Assembly (NCBI RefSeq): GCF_000819845.1
Contig: NZ_CDCG01000044.1
Span: forward strand, 62,001-126,000
Source of the DNA: Aeromonas enteropelogenes
Lineage (GTDB): Bacteria > Pseudomonadota > Gammaproteobacteria > Enterobacterales > Aeromonadaceae
Reading direction: 5' to 3'
DNA: 64,000 nt
A model generated the notes under the pieces. That model was not told where the DNA came from. It was given only the letters and a program-made list of their open reading frames with translations, and did not search any database. Positions within the stretch are counted from its first letter, which is position 1; each line of letters begins with the position of its first letter. Positions 19,743 to 29,314 of this stretch are shown in pieces. The position numbers and the translations under genes were made by a program.

Positions 19743-20564
19743 ATGCCTACGATAGATGCCCTGCTGGCACAGCCACACAACCTGCCCCAGATCCCCGAAG
19801 TGATGCGTGAACTGATCCAGACCTTCAACGAGAAGGAGCCGGATCTGAGCAAGATCAGCAAGCAGATAGCCAAGGATCCGGTCATTTCGGCCAAGTTGCT
19901 GCGCCTGGCCAACTCAGCAAAATTCGGCGGCAGTCGACAGGTTGCCACAGTCAACGAAGCCACGGTACGGCTTGGGTTGGCCATGGTGCGCAACATGGTG
20001 CTGGCCTGCGGCCTGACCGAGTCGGTCAAGGCAGTGCCCGGCCTCGACCTCAGGCACTTCTGGGGTTGCGTCTTCAACGTGGCCGAATTGGCGCGCCGTT
20101 TGGCGGTGCGAAAAGGGATGAAAGGAGAGGAGGTCTTCACCTGCGCCCTGCTGCACGATCTCGGGCGCCTCATCATGCATGTGGGGCTGCCGGAAAATAC
20201 CGTGCTGCACATCAAGGATCTGGAGCTGCACAAGGGGCGGGCCAAGGCTGAGGAGCTGGTGGTCGGCTTCAACTATGCCCAGGTGGGAGCGGCCATGGCC
20301 AAGTTGTGGAAGTTTCCCGACACCATCTGCAGCGCGGTGGAGTACCACTACAACCCCATGCTGGCCAAGGAGTTTTCTACCGAGGCAGGGCTTATTCACC
20401 TGGCCATAGTGCTCGCGGCCCAGTCGGATGTGGGGGAGGCGGCGCCCCCCGAGTGGCCTGACAAGGTGGCCGACAAGCTGGGGCTGCCCTGGGCTGACTG
20501 CGCAGCCGAGTTCACCGCACTGCGCGAGCAGGGCAATGGCTATGCCGGATTGCTGGCGGCCTGA
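19743..20564 (+). CDS. HDOD domain signalling protein
   Basis: 273 residues from ATG 19743; ATG 19731 (M-D-K-P-M) is an alternative start. The whole protein is one HDOD domain: PQIPEVMRELIQTF, DPVISAKLLRLANSAKFG and ALLHDLGRLIMHVGLP, the last keeping the HD pair, then EYHYNP. HDOD proteins are non-catalytic or weakly catalytic HD relatives linked to c-di-GMP, chemotaxis and stress signalling. No partner domain (EAL, REC) is fused. The target is unknown. Confidence 0.9.
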   Translation: MPTIDALLAQPHNLPQIPEVMRELIQTFNEKEPDLSKISKQIAKDPVISAKLLRLANSAKFGGSRQVATVNEATVRLGLAMVRNMVLACGLTESVKAVPGLDLRHFWGCVFNVAELARRLAVRKGMKGEEVFTCALLHDLGRLIMHVGLPENTVLHIKDLELHKGRAKAEELVVGFNYAQVGAAMAKLWKFPDTICSAVEYHYNPMLAKEFSTEAGLIHLAIVLAAQSDVGEAAPPEWPDKVADKLGLPWADCAAEFTALREQGNGYAGLLAA

Positions 20565-20580
20565 CGCCACCGGGTTGCAA

Positions 20581-20605
20581 AGGGGGCCGAGAACGGCCCC
20601 TTTTT
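20581..20605 (+). terminator. Rho-independent terminator after the HDOD gene
   Basis: Stem GGGGCCG / CGGCCCC with loop AGAA, then TTTTT, 17 bp after the stop. Confidence 0.9.
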
Positions 20606-20690
20606 CATGCCAGCAGCCGCGCGGGCTTGCCAGTACGGGATGAGGGGAGCACTCTTTGCTCTCTATCTCCTTGTTTTGAGAGCCGTTGTC

Positions 20691-21212
20691 ATGATCTTCA
20701 CACCCCGTCTGACCCTGCGTGAGATGCATCTCGCCGATGCCCCCTTTATCCTCGAATTGCTCAACGATGCCGATTTTTATCGCTTCATCGGCGATCGGGG
20801 AGTTCGTACCCTGGAGCAGGCGCAGGAGTATATCCAGCAGGGGCCCGCGGTCAGCTATGCCCGTCACGGTCACGGCCTCTATCTGGTGGAACGCAGGGAG
20901 GATGGCGCCAGGCTCGGCATGTGCGGCCTTATCAGACGCGACAGCCTGCCCTGCGAGGATATCGGCTATGCCTTTTTGCCTGCTTATCGCGGGCAGGGCT
21001 ATGCCATCGAAGCCGCACATGCCGCCTTGCAGGATGGCCGCGAGCGGCTCGGGATCGAGCGGGTCATCGCCATCGTCACCCCGGGCAACGAGCGTTCAAT
21101 TGGCCTGCTGGCCAAGCTGGGGCTGGTGCGCAGCCGTCTGGTTAAGCTCGCAGAAGATGCCGACGAGTGCCTGCTACTGGAGGCGGCGGACGTCGAGCCG
21201 TGCCGGATCTGA
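20691..21212 (+). CDS. GNAT family N-acetyltransferase (RimJ/RimL-like)
   Basis: 173 residues from ATG 20691. It opens as RimJ/RimL-type enzymes do (FTPRLTLREMHLADAPFILELL), with the acetyl-CoA loop YAFLPAYRGQGYAIEAA (motif A, Q/R-x-x-G-x-G/A) and the typical TPGNERSIGLLAKLGL near residue 145. Likely acetylates a protein N-terminus or a small molecule; substrate unknown. The frame is open up to 20607 but no other start has better support. Confidence 0.87.
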   Translation: MIFTPRLTLREMHLADAPFILELLNDADFYRFIGDRGVRTLEQAQEYIQQGPAVSYARHGHGLYLVERREDGARLGMCGLIRRDSLPCEDIGYAFLPAYRGQGYAIEAAHAALQDGRERLGIERVIAIVTPGNERSIGLLAKLGLVRSRLVKLAEDADECLLLEAADVEPCRI

Positions 21213-21269
21213 GAGCGGTTCTCTGATCGGAGAGGCTGATTATTCGGTTGTAAGGGAGATGGCTGTCGC

Positions 21270-21296
21270 AAAGAGGCCGCCGTGAGTTGCGGCCTG
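21270..21296 (-). terminator. Probable terminator for the 58-residue minus-strand gene
   Basis: Minus-strand stem AGGCCGC / GCGGCCT with an 8-nt loop, followed by CTTTGC. The T-run is short. It lies 34 bases after the small gene's stop and about 60 bp after the converging acetyltransferase. Confidence 0.6.
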
Positions 21297-21329
21297 TCTG
21301 CATCGGGCGCTGCCGTGTGGCAGGCAGGA

Positions 21330-21506
21330 TCAGTGGAGGTCTTCGATGGAAAACTCGCCAGCGATGCCATCACAGGAGATGGCGAAACCGCCGCTGAAGC
21401 GGGTGCTGAACTGGATCAGAAACCCATCGTCATCGTGCTCTTGCACAGGCAGGTTGATGGGTTTGCTGCGACGCAGGGGCTTGTGTGTTTTTACTGCTTT
21501 CATCAT
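21330..21506 (-). CDS. Small protein of 58 residues, function unknown
   Basis: Begins MMKAVKTHKPLRRSKPIN, continues with an acidic patch (EHDDDGFLIQF) and ends AGEFSIEDLH before TGA. The basic N-terminus followed by an acidic centre is typical of small regulatory or nucleic-acid-associated proteins, but no family is recognised. Upstream on the minus strand are TTGCCA and an AT-rich TTTAATTTATAT that could serve as promoter; a hairpin lies downstream. The ribosome site (AGAGA) is weak. The opposite strand holds a 60-codon frame without comparable support. Confidence 0.55.
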   Translation of the reverse strand: MMKAVKTHKPLRRSKPINLPVQEHDDDGFLIQFSTRFSGGFAISCDGIAGEFSIEDLH

Positions 21507-21880
21507 GGTATTTCTCTATATAAATTAAATGTTTGCTCCTTGTGTTGGCAAATGACAGGTCAATGGGCGCGGTCAGCCCAGATGGCTGACAGGCGCGCAG
21601 GAATACCCAGCCCGTCTCACGGGCGTCTGCACTTTCAAGGAATATGCCAAGGAATATGCGGATGCATGGTTCACATGGGTGGGCAGATCGGGTCTGCGCC
21701 GTGAGAGCCGGGCAACGCAGGCGGACAGCCTGACGGTTCTCGAGGCGAGTAAATCAGAAGAAGGTTATGCGGGTACTGACAGGATTCATCGTGAGGTGAA
21801 GCATTGCAGGGTAAACATAAACAGGGCTGATTAACTAGCCGGCGCGCATTCTGGCCGTGAAATGAATAAAAAGCAAACAA
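21507..21880. other. Intergenic region without recognised gene
   Basis: 374 bases. The left 50 bases carry the probable promoter of the small minus-strand gene. The middle contains a short direct duplication, CAAGGAATATGC, at about 21638-21661 and GC-rich unstructured sequence. No open frame with a convincing start and ribosome site was seen. Confidence 0.5.
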
Positions 21881-22033
21881 TTATTTTGTTGTGGCGTAAA
21901 TAAGTGCCCGCACTTCCTCCTCATCGAATGACGAAAGGTGCTTGAATGGCCGCCACGACGCATTTCCCCTCCTGATCGCAAGGGCTTGTTTTTCATGCCT
22001 TGGCGCGGACTTTTCGGTAGAATCGTCGCTCAT
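21881..22033 (-). CDS. Possible 50-residue protein, unknown function
   Basis: Starts M-S-D-D-S-T-E-K-S-A and ends DEEEVRALIYATTK; highly charged, no membrane segment. The frame is open upstream to 22084, but ATG 22033 gives the most protein-like product. No clear ribosome site. It would diverge from the FAD oxidase gene at 22063, with starts only 30 bp apart, leaving little room for promoters. This weakens the call. Confidence 0.35.
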   Translation of the reverse strand: MSDDSTEKSAPRHEKQALAIRRGNASWRPFKHLSSFDEEEVRALIYATTK

Positions 22034-22062
22034 TTTGACGTCAGATAGAGATGAGGCGCGGT

Positions 22063-23457
22063 ATGACGGTTCAGTTCCAGGCATTTCACAGCATCAAGGC
22101 GATCGACAATCGGGAGGTGCTGTTCAACTGGTCTAGAACCAATCCGCTCGGGGCGCTGGAGCAGGTGTGGCGCCCTAAGAATCGCGACGAGCTGCAGGCG
22201 CTGCTGCGCGAATTTCCGGAGCGCAAGCTGCGGCTCATCGGCTCCGGTCTCTCCTTCGAACCCATCCACAGTGTCTATGCCGAGGGCAATCAGGCGCTGC
22301 TGGTGGACCTGCACCATTTGCGCGGCCAGCTGGCACAGACCGCCGATACGGTGACCTACCAGGCAGGCACACCGCTCGACACCGTCTACGCCGAACTGAT
22401 TGCCATGGAGCGGATGCTGCCCGCCTCCCCCGGCGTCATCGGCATACAGACCCTGGGCGGTGCGCTCAGCACCGGCACCCATGGCCAGGGGCTGCACCAG
22501 TCAGCCCTGTGTGACGCGGTGGAGGCGCTGACCGTGATGCTGGCCAGTGGCGACATCATCCGGGTGGATCGCACCGACCCGCGCTTCGGCGCCTTCGTGA
22601 TGGGGATGGGGATGCTCGGCATCCTGCTCGACGTCACCCTGCGCACAGTGCCGAACCGCATCATGCGCTGCACCAAGTTCACCACCGACTACTCCTTCCT
22701 GCTGGAGCACAACGAGCGGCTGAACCGCGAACACGGTTTCGTGAAGAGCTGGTGGTTCGCCTGGACCGGCGAGAGCCACATCTGGCTGGTGGATCCCGCC
22801 AGTGAGGAGGAGGTGGCCCGCTACCGGGCCGCGGGCAGCGAGCCGCTGCTGCTGGATGGCGACATCGACGCCCGCATGAATGCCACCATCGACGCTACCC
22901 TGCAGAAGATGGCGAAGGACACCAAGGACGAGGCGCTGGCGGGGGAGCACTTCGAGACGGTGCGTCGCTTCAAGGATGCTTCGGACCTGGTGGGCAACGT
23001 CTACCAGATCCTCTGCAAGGGGATCCCGGCGCCCCAGATCAACTGCGAGGTGGCGGTGCCGCTGCATCGCATGCAGGAGGCGCTGGAGATATTGCAGGCG
23101 TGGCAAGAGGCCAACCCCGGCGTGCTGCACTACCCCTTTATCCTGCGCTGCACCGGCCCCTCCGAGGCCTGGCTCAGCGCCGCCTATGGCCAGTCGGTGT
23201 GCTGGATTGGTTTCCTGGTCTATCTGGCGGCGGACGGCACCTTCGTCAACGGCTCCATGGAGCAGATGCGCGAGTTGCAGCAACTGCTGGAGCCCCTCGG
23301 CGGCATCCCGCATTTTGGCAAGCACCTGGCGATGGATCTTTATGACTTCCCGGCTTTGCTGCCGCGCTGGCACGACTTCCTGGCCCTCAAGGGCGAGCTC
23401 GACCCCCATGGCCGCTTCGAAAACCGCTGGCTTGCGGATCTGTTTGCCAACAAGTGA
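22063..23457 (+). CDS. FAD-linked oxidase, sugar-1,4-lactone oxidase-like
   Basis: 464 residues from ATG 22063; ATG 22051 adds four residues. N-terminal FAD-binding PCMH domain: RLIGSGLSFEPIHS, then GALSTGTHGQGLHQSAL; C-terminal ALO-type substrate domain (GIPAPQINCEVAVPL, FPALLPRWHDFLALKGELDP, GRFENRWLADL). This is the arrangement of L-gulono-/D-arabinono-1,4-lactone oxidases and alditol oxidases. The usual FAD-linked His is not evident at the expected place, so flavin may be non-covalent. Physiological substrate unknown. It is 43 bp upstream of the COG0523 gene and may be co-transcribed. Confidence 0.87.
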   Translation: MTVQFQAFHSIKAIDNREVLFNWSRTNPLGALEQVWRPKNRDELQALLREFPERKLRLIGSGLSFEPIHSVYAEGNQALLVDLHHLRGQLAQTADTVTYQAGTPLDTVYAELIAMERMLPASPGVIGIQTLGGALSTGTHGQGLHQSALCDAVEALTVMLASGDIIRVDRTDPRFGAFVMGMGMLGILLDVTLRTVPNRIMRCTKFTTDYSFLLEHNERLNREHGFVKSWWFAWTGESHIWLVDPASEEEVARYRAAGSEPLLLDGDIDARMNATIDATLQKMAKDTKDEALAGEHFETVRRFKDASDLVGNVYQILCKGIPAPQINCEVAVPLHRMQEALEILQAWQEANPGVLHYPFILRCTGPSEAWLSAAYGQSVCWIGFLVYLAADGTFVNGSMEQMRELQQLLEPLGGIPHFGKHLAMDLYDFPALLPRWHDFLALKGELDPHGRFENRWLADLFANK

Positions 23458-23500
23458 GCGTGGTTGGCCCTCTCATCACGCCAGGTTTTAAGGATTTGAC

Positions 23501-24628
23501 ATGACCGATATGCAAGATACCCGCATCCCTGTGACCCTGCTGACCGGCTTTCTCGGCAGCGGCAAGACCACGTTGCTCAACCACTGGGTGAAGCAGCCCG
23601 AGCTCGGCGAGTGTGCCGTGCTGATCAACGAATTCGGCTCGGTGGGGCTGGATCATCATCTGGTACAGCAGGTGGACGAACAGGTGGTGCTGCTCGATTC
23701 CGGCTGTATCTGCTGCTCGGTGCAGGGCTCCCTGGTAGAAGCGCTGCAAGGGCTCTTTATGAAGGCCATCCAGCGCAAGATTAAACCCTTCAAGCGACTC
23801 ATCATCGAGACCACGGGGCTGGCGGATCCGGCCCCCGTGCTGTTTACCCTGCGCGAAGAGGGCTTTATCGCCCAGCGCTATCGCTTCGACGGCACAGTCA
23901 CAGTCGTCGATGCAGGTCATATCGAGCAGCAGCTTATCCAACAGTATGAAGCGGTGAAGCAGGTGGCGCTGGCGGATCTGCTGGTGGTGAGCAAGGGGGA
24001 TTTGGTGGATGAGGAGACCCTGACACGGATCGAGAGCCAGCTGGCGGCCCTCAATCCGGCGGCGCCCATCGAGTGGGTGATCAATGGCGAATTGTCACCG
24101 ATCGTGCTGGAAAAATTGGGCGCCTACAACGAGGCGGCGGGGCGCGACGTGCGCCAATTGCTGGCCTGGCTGCGCACCGAGTCCCCCAAACAGGGGCTGG
24201 CCTCGCCGATGCAACCCAAGATGAAACCATTCGCCGCCAAGGTGGGGACGGCTGTGCCGACCCATTTCGAGCATGGCAACATAGAGAGTTTTTCCCTGCG
24301 TATCGGCGAGCCGCTCAAGCCCTCTCGCCTGCTGGCGGCCATCGATGCGGTGCAGGCGCAGTACGGCGATGCCCTGCTGCGGCTCAAGGGGATCTTGCAA
24401 CTGGAAGGGGAGAGCCAGCCGGTGGTGATCCACGGCGTGCACGGTCAGCTCTATCCACTGCAAGCGCTGGGGGAGTGGCCGGAGGGCAAGGCCCAGTCGC
24501 GGCTGGTGTTCATCGTGAAGAGCCAGGACAAGGCGGGGATAGAGCGGTTGTTTCTGGACACCCTCAAGGCGCCCGAACCCAGTCTGGAAGAGCAGCTCAG
24601 AGCCATGCTCGGCCAGCCGGATGCCTGA
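23501..24628 (+). CDS. COG0523 (CobW/YjiA-like) GTPase, putative metal chaperone
   Basis: 375 residues. G1 P-loop GFLGSGKTT (from residue 16), the metal-binding C69-I-C71-C72 motif, G3-like ETTGLADPAP, and SKGD as the guanine-specificity motif. A CobW C-terminal domain follows (about residues 255-360). The family inserts or traffics Zn, Co or Fe into client proteins using GTP; the client here is not identifiable. No Zur-like box was recognised upstream. A terminator follows. Confidence 0.92.
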   Translation: MTDMQDTRIPVTLLTGFLGSGKTTLLNHWVKQPELGECAVLINEFGSVGLDHHLVQQVDEQVVLLDSGCICCSVQGSLVEALQGLFMKAIQRKIKPFKRLIIETTGLADPAPVLFTLREEGFIAQRYRFDGTVTVVDAGHIEQQLIQQYEAVKQVALADLLVVSKGDLVDEETLTRIESQLAALNPAAPIEWVINGELSPIVLEKLGAYNEAAGRDVRQLLAWLRTESPKQGLASPMQPKMKPFAAKVGTAVPTHFEHGNIESFSLRIGEPLKPSRLLAAIDAVQAQYGDALLRLKGILQLEGESQPVVIHGVHGQLYPLQALGEWPEGKAQSRLVFIVKSQDKAGIERLFLDTLKAPEPSLEEQLRAMLGQPDA

Positions 24629-24640
24629 TAGTCTGATGTG

Positions 24641-24666
24641 ACCCGCTTTCGTGCGGGTCTTTTTTT
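24641..24666 (+). terminator. Rho-independent terminator
   Basis: Stem ACCCGC / GCGGGT with loop TTTCGT, then CTTTTTTT, 12 bp after the COG0523 gene stop. Confidence 0.92.
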
Positions 24667-24689
24667 GTCTGAAGAGGAGGTGGCTGCTC

Positions 24690-26084
24690 ATGCCCGATAG
24701 CACACACATGGTTACCCCGGCCCAGCGCAAGTGGCTGCCTCTGCTGACGGCGGTCGGTTTCTTTATGCAGACACTGGATGGCACCATCCTCAATACGGCT
24801 CTGCCCAGCATGGCCGAGGCGCTGGGGGAGAGCCCGCTGCAGATGCAGTCCGTGGTCATCGCCTACATGCTGACGGTGGCGCTGCTCATCCCTGCCTCCG
24901 GCTGGCTGGCGGACAGGTTCGGCACCCGTCGCATCTATCTGACGGCCATCCTGCTGTTTACCTTGGGATCTTTGGCCTGTGCTGCCGCCAATACCCTGCC
25001 CGTGTTGGTGGCGGCCAGGGTGTTGCAGGGGATAGGCGGTGCCCTGCTGATGCCGGTGGGCAGGCTGGCGGTGCTGCGGGTCTACAGCAAGCACGAACTG
25101 CTGCGGGTGATGTCGTTCGTCACCATTCCGGGGCTGCTTGGCCCCTTGATGGGGCCGGCACTCGGGGGCTGGCTGGTAGAGGTGGCGAGCTGGCACTGGG
25201 TGTTTCTCATCAACCTGCCGGTGGGGGTACTCGGTTTTCTCGCCAGTTGGCACTTCATGCCGGATCTGCGCCAGGAGACGGCGAAATTCGACTGGCAGGG
25301 GTTCGTGATGTTCAGCATCGGCATGGTGCTGGTGTCGGTAGGTTTGCAGGGATTGGGGGAGCACAGCATCTCCACCGGCTGGGCGCTGTTTGCCCTCATC
25401 TTCGGGTTGGCGGCCATGGCGAGCTACTGGCTCTACGCGGCCAATGCGCAGGAACCGCTGTTCAGCCTGGCGCTGTTCAAGACCAACACCTTCGCCATCG
25501 GCATCTGGGGCAACCTGTTTGCTCGCCTCGGCAGTGGTGCCATGCCGTTTCTCACGCCACTGTTTTTGCAACTGGGACTGGGATTCTCGCCGAGCAAGGC
25601 GGGGATGACCATGATCCCCACTGTGCTGGGGGCCATGCTGACCAAGACGCTGGTGAACAAGCTCATTCCGCGCATCGGCTATCGCCGCATTCTGATCGGC
25701 AACACCCTGGCGCTGGGGGCCATGATCGCCAGCTTCTACTTTATCGACAACCAGCTGCCTTACGAAGTGCTGCTGGGCTGGCTGGCCCTCTTTGGCGCGC
25801 TCAACTCCTTGCAGTTTTCTGCCATGAATACCCTGACCCTGCAGGATCTCGGCCCGACCCACGCCAGCAGTGGCAACGGCCTGCTGTCGGTGGTGATGCA
25901 GCTCTCCATGAGCCTGGGGGTAGCCATCGCCGCCAGCCTGCTGGGGCTCTTCTCCGCCGGGGCTGACGCCGCCGGCGGGCAGTGGCTGGCGGGTTTTCAC
26001 CTCACCTATCTCTGTGTCGGGCTGCTCTCCATGCTGGCGGCGCTCATCTTTGCCCAGCTGGAGCGGCCTCAGACCTTGAATTGA
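24690..26084 (+). CDS. mdtD: MFS multidrug/solute exporter, DHA2 family (MdtD-like)
   Basis: 464 residues from ATG 24690, with AGAGGAGG upstream. Fourteen membrane helices. DHA2 signatures: [19 protein letters not shown] in helix 1, [12 protein letters not shown] in loop 2-3, and helix 5 motif [14 protein letters not shown]. This is the MdtD/EmrB-like drug:H+ antiporter group; substrates are unknown and the mdtABC genes that accompany mdtD in E. coli are absent here. Its stop overlaps the converging chemoreceptor gene by 16 bp. Confidence 0.88.
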   Translation: MPDSTHMVTPAQRKWLPLLTAVGFFMQTLDGTILNTALPSMAEALGESPLQMQSVVIAYMLTVALLIPASGWLADRFGTRRIYLTAILLFTLGSLACAAANTLPVLVAARVLQGIGGALLMPVGRLAVLRVYSKHELLRVMSFVTIPGLLGPLMGPALGGWLVEVASWHWVFLINLPVGVLGFLASWHFMPDLRQETAKFDWQGFVMFSIGMVLVSVGLQGLGEHSISTGWALFALIFGLAAMASYWLYAANAQEPLFSLALFKTNTFAIGIWGNLFARLGSGAMPFLTPLFLQLGLGFSPSKAGMTMIPTVLGAMLTKTLVNKLIPRIGYRRILIGNTLALGAMIASFYFIDNQLPYEVLLGWLALFGALNSLQFSAMNTLTLQDLGPTHASSGNGLLSVVMQLSMSLGVAIAASLLGLFSAGADAAGGQWLAGFHLTYLCVGLLSMLAALIFAQLERPQTLN

Positions 26085-27904
26085 TCGATGGCGCTGGCCA
26101 GCTCGCTGGCCTGTTGCTCTACCTGCAGGGTAGCGGACAAGGACTCCTCGGCCTGGCCACGCACCTGGTTGGCGATGTCGCGGATCATCACGGCGTTGCG
26201 GTTGATCTCGGCGGCGACCGAGCTCTGCTCTTCCACGGCGGTGGCGATCTGGGTATTCATGTCGAGCACTGCCTCCATCCGCTCCGTGATGAGATTGAGT
26301 TGCTCTCCGGCCAGCTGGGCCGCCGAGACGCTTTGCTCGCCATTGTCGCGGCACTCACCGATCTGCGCCACCATGCTGGCGGTGCGTGACTGCAGGCTGC
26401 CTATGATGGTGGCGATCTCCGTGGTGCTCTGCTGGGTGCGCATCGCCAGGCTGCGAACCTCGTCAGCCACGACGGCGAAGCCTCGCCCCTGATCCCCGGC
26501 CCGAGCCGCCTCGATGGCGGCGTTGAGGGCCAGCAGGTTGGTCTGTTCGGCGATGGCCCGGATCACGTCCAGCACGCTGCTGATGGTCTGGCTCTCCTGT
26601 GACAGGGCTTCACCCTCATGGCCGGTTTCATCCAGCCGCTCCGAGAGCTGACGTATGGTCTGGCCGGTCTGCTGCACGCTGTCACGGCCCTGTTCGGCGG
26701 CGCTGTGGGTGTCGCGGGCGCTGGCGGCGGCGGTTTCTGTGTTGTCTGCAATATTGGCGATGGTGGATTCCATCTCGGTGGCGGCGCTGGCCACCAGATC
26801 GCTCTCCTCAAGCTGTTTTGACAAGGCCTGCTGGGTCAGCTCTGCCTGTTGGCTCAGCAGCCGGGTCTGGGACTCCAGGTGCCCGACCGAGCCTTTCACC
26901 CGTTCGATAAGGGCGTGAAAGTGATCCAGCATGGTATCGAAGTCACGGCCCATGGCGGCCAGTTCGTCCTTGCCGGTCAATCTGGCACGCAGGGTGAGAT
27001 CGTTGTTGCTGGTGACCCGACGCATCACGTCGGCCAGCTTGTCGAGGCCACTCATGATGCTGCGACCGATGGCAAGGTTGAGCAGCAGGGCGGTGATGAT
27101 GCCAACAGCACACAACATGATCAGCATCCAGGTCTGGCGATCATGCTGGGCATTGACGTAAGTGGTCAGCTCCTTGAGCAGGGTGGCACTTGCCGAGGCC
27201 ATCTTCTGCTCTTTCTGGATCAGGCTTGCGCGCAGGCCATCCTTGCCGGTCAGGCCCAGTTGCTGTTCAGCGCTAACCAGCTCCTTGAAGTACTGGCGGT
27301 AGCGCTGGAGCAGCTCGGCCTGTTCCGGATTGGCGGCCAGCGCCTCGGCCAGCGGCGTTGCGTTGGCTTCCAGCTGATCTAGGTAGCGTGCATCCCGGCG
27401 CAGCATGAAGTCCTTCTCGTTGCGGCGAAGCTGCAACAAGATGACTTCAAGGCGGGGATCGTCGCGCTCCTTGAGGGCCGACTCAAGCGCATGGGTAGCA
27501 GCTCTGAGCTTGCCGTAGAGGCCTGCTTCCGGCGTGAGGCCGATCCGTTCCTGCTCGCTCTGCAGTCGTTTGAATTCAGCCTGGTAGTCATCGAGTGCAC
27601 CACCGAGCACGGTCAGGTGCGCATCCATCTCCGCAGGCAGGTAGCCTTGGAGCAGCTGGATGGTCTCCCGGATCCGCTGGCTCTGGGCGGCGAACTCGGT
27701 GATCAGGGAGGGATCCTTGCGCAGCAGGTATAGCTTCTCGTCGAGCGCCAGCTGGGTGCGTTCGGAGTCAAGCTGCTGGGTCAGTCGCTGTGCCATGGCA
27801 AGCTGCTCGTTTCGCTCCGAGAAGTAGGATAGGCCTCCGACCAGCAGCAGCTGGATCAGGGTGATGAGGAAGGCGGACCAAAGTAACTTCTGTTTGACGC
27901 TCAT
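26069..27904 (-). CDS. Methyl-accepting chemotaxis protein
   Basis: 611 residues. TM1 about residues 8-28, a large all-helical periplasmic sensor (about 30-255) resembling the two-bundle HBM type, TM2 ([20 protein letters not shown]), HAMP, then the kinase-control hairpin with tip [20 protein letters not shown]. The C-terminus ASAIDQFKV has no CheR/CheB pentapeptide. It would signal to CheA/CheW at the pole; HBM sensors are known to bind small organic acids, and the ligand here is unknown. No che genes are nearby. Confidence 0.95.
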   Translation of the reverse strand: MSVKQKLLWSAFLITLIQLLLVGGLSYFSERNEQLAMAQRLTQQLDSERTQLALDEKLYLLRKDPSLITEFAAQSQRIRETIQLLQGYLPAEMDAHLTVLGGALDDYQAEFKRLQSEQERIGLTPEAGLYGKLRAATHALESALKERDDPRLEVILLQLRRNEKDFMLRRDARYLDQLEANATPLAEALAANPEQAELLQRYRQYFKELVSAEQQLGLTGKDGLRASLIQKEQKMASASATLLKELTTYVNAQHDRQTWMLIMLCAVGIITALLLNLAIGRSIMSGLDKLADVMRRVTSNNDLTLRARLTGKDELAAMGRDFDTMLDHFHALIERVKGSVGHLESQTRLLSQQAELTQQALSKQLEESDLVASAATEMESTIANIADNTETAAASARDTHSAAEQGRDSVQQTGQTIRQLSERLDETGHEGEALSQESQTISSVLDVIRAIAEQTNLLALNAAIEAARAGDQGRGFAVVADEVRSLAMRTQQSTTEIATIIGSLQSRTASMVAQIGECRDNGEQSVSAAQLAGEQLNLITERMEAVLDMNTQIATAVEEQSSVAAEINRNAVMIRDIANQVRGQAEESLSATLQVEQQASELASAIDQFKV

Positions 27905-28207
27905 TACTGCCTCACAGCAACAGGGGAAGTACCCGTCATTATCGTTCAGTCGAGCAAAAACTTTAATATTATGTTTATTGTCAATAAGTTGTCGCTTTGT
28001 CTGTCACCTGACAGCTTGTGAGGAAGCCAGACAATTCCGTTCGGGATCAGGCAGTTGTTTTGTTGGTGGCTGGCTGACCTCAAAGTGAGGAAGTACTTCC
28101 TCATGGCAGCAGGGAAGACAGTCCTCAGGGGGATGGTTGTCGTGAACGTGGCATAAGGCGCATCCGGAGCGGTGACGCAGCTCTTGGGCCCATAGAAGTG
28201 GACGGAT
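27905..28207. other. Intergenic region upstream of the chemoreceptor, with an 18-bp palindrome
   Basis: 303 bases. Near the chemoreceptor start it is AT-rich (TTTAATATTATG), a plausible promoter. At 28086-28103 is TGAGGAAGTACTTCCTCA, a perfect 18-bp palindrome with no T-run, more like an operator than a terminator. No gene seen. Confidence 0.55.
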
Positions 28208-28696
28208 TCAGGTCATGGCCACGGGCAGATAGCTGACCTGGCAGGGCAGCTGTGCCAGCACCCGGGGCAGGTGGGCGGTTTCCAGCAGAAAGGTTTGTTC
28301 CGGGTGACCCGGGGTCCAGGTAAAGGCGTGATGGGCGAGCAGCTGCGGGTCTATCAGCAGCGGGATGTCGGCGCGCGGCAGAAAGGGGCAGACGGCTCCC
28401 GGCAGGCAGCCGATCTGCGCCTGCATCTCCTCGGCCGTGCAGATGGAGGGCTTGGCCCCCAGGGTGGCCTTGACGGCCTTGTTGTCCAGCCGCCCGTCCC
28501 TGTGGGTCAGCAACAGGGCGAAACGGCCATCCTTGAACTTGAGAAACAGGGTCTTGCTGAACTCCGCCTGCCAGCCAAGGCGTGCCTTGACCTGCTCGTC
28601 GGTGGCGTAATCGAGGATGGGCTCGTGTTGATAACGCTGATGGGGCAGATCGGCGAGCAGCTGGCAGTTGAAGTGATGGATGGTATCGAGTGGCAT
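28208..28696 (-). CDS. YbaK/ProX-type aminoacyl-tRNA deacylase family protein
   Basis: 162 residues; AGGAGGAATAG directly before ATG 28696 is a near-ideal ribosome site. The YbaK/EbsC fold is indicated by KTLFLKFKDGRFALLLTHRD, the K-A-V-K-A-T-L-G-A-K segment, CLPGAVCPFLP and the final VSYLPVA. These stand-alone editing domains hydrolyse mischarged tRNA (Ala- or Cys-tRNAPro). The N-terminus matches the PrdX/YbaK-like stand-alone group rather than E. coli YbaK itself. Specificity is inferred only. Confidence 0.82.
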   Translation of the reverse strand: MPLDTIHHFNCQLLADLPHQRYQHEPILDYATDEQVKARLGWQAEFSKTLFLKFKDGRFALLLTHRDGRLDNKAVKATLGAKPSICTAEEMQAQIGCLPGAVCPFLPRADIPLLIDPQLLAHHAFTWTPGHPEQTFLLETAHLPRVLAQLPCQVSYLPVAMT

Positions 28697-28775
28697 CTAT
28701 TCCTCCTTATTCATGGGAATTATCCTGCCAGCAGTACAGGGCAAGGGCCAATCATGCTTTCTAATCTGTCATAAG

Positions 28776-28803
28776 CGACAAGGGCACCGAGGTGCCCTTG
28801 TCG
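28776..28803 (-). terminator. Strong hairpin at the end of folK
   Basis: Perfect 13-bp inverted repeat CGACAAGGGCACC / GGTGCCCTTGTCG with a 2-nt centre, two bases past the folK stop. No T-run follows, so it may protect the mRNA 3' end or act as a weak terminator. Confidence 0.6.
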
Positions 28804-28804
28804 A

Positions 28805-29314
28805 TCAGCTGTGCTGCAATGCCGGTGCTTCCCAGTGAAAGGGAATGGGGCAGAGCCGCTGGGAGGCCTTGTCATAGGCGTGCCACAGTTCGTCCATAGT
28901 GCGGCCATCGAGCGGATGACGCAGGGCCGGTGCCAGCTCGGCCAGTGGCCACAACACGAAGGCGTTGGTGAGGATCTCGCCGCGGGGCAAGGTGATCGGT
29001 GTGTCACAAACCAGATCGCCATAGAGCAGCAGGTCGAGATCCAGGGTGCGGGGTGCGAACTTCTTGGCATCCGGTTCGCGGCCGTGGGCAAACTCCATGG
29101 CGCGCAGGCGCTGGCAGACGGTCGCCAGTGGAAGAACGGTCTGCGCCGCCACCACCAGGTTGTAGAAGGGGCGACCATTGAAGCCCACCGCCTCGCTCTC
29201 GAATACCCGTGACACCAGCAGCTCGCCAAACTCGCCGTACAGGGCATCAAGACCGGCACGGATATGGCGCTCCCGCTCTATGTTCGAGCCCAGGCTGATA
29301 TAGAGGGTGGTCAT
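28805..29314 (-). CDS. folK: 6-hydroxymethyl-dihydropterin pyrophosphokinase FolK
   Basis: 169 residues from ATG 29314. HPPK motifs: YISLGSNIERERHI at the N-terminus, the catalytic loop region (GFNGRPFYNLVV), and the signature KFAPRTLDLDLLLYGD with its ATP/Mg aspartates. It transfers pyrophosphate from ATP to 6-hydroxymethyl-dihydropterin in folate synthesis. The start overlaps the folB stop (TGATG on the minus strand), so the two pathway-adjacent enzymes are translationally coupled. Confidence 0.96.
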   Translation of the reverse strand: MTTLYISLGSNIERERHIRAGLDALYGEFGELLVSRVFESEAVGFNGRPFYNLVVAAQTVLPLATVCQRLRAMEFAHGREPDAKKFAPRTLDLDLLLYGDLVCDTPITLPRGEILTNAFVLWPLAELAPALRHPLDGRTMDELWHAYDKASQRLCPIPFHWEAPALQHS

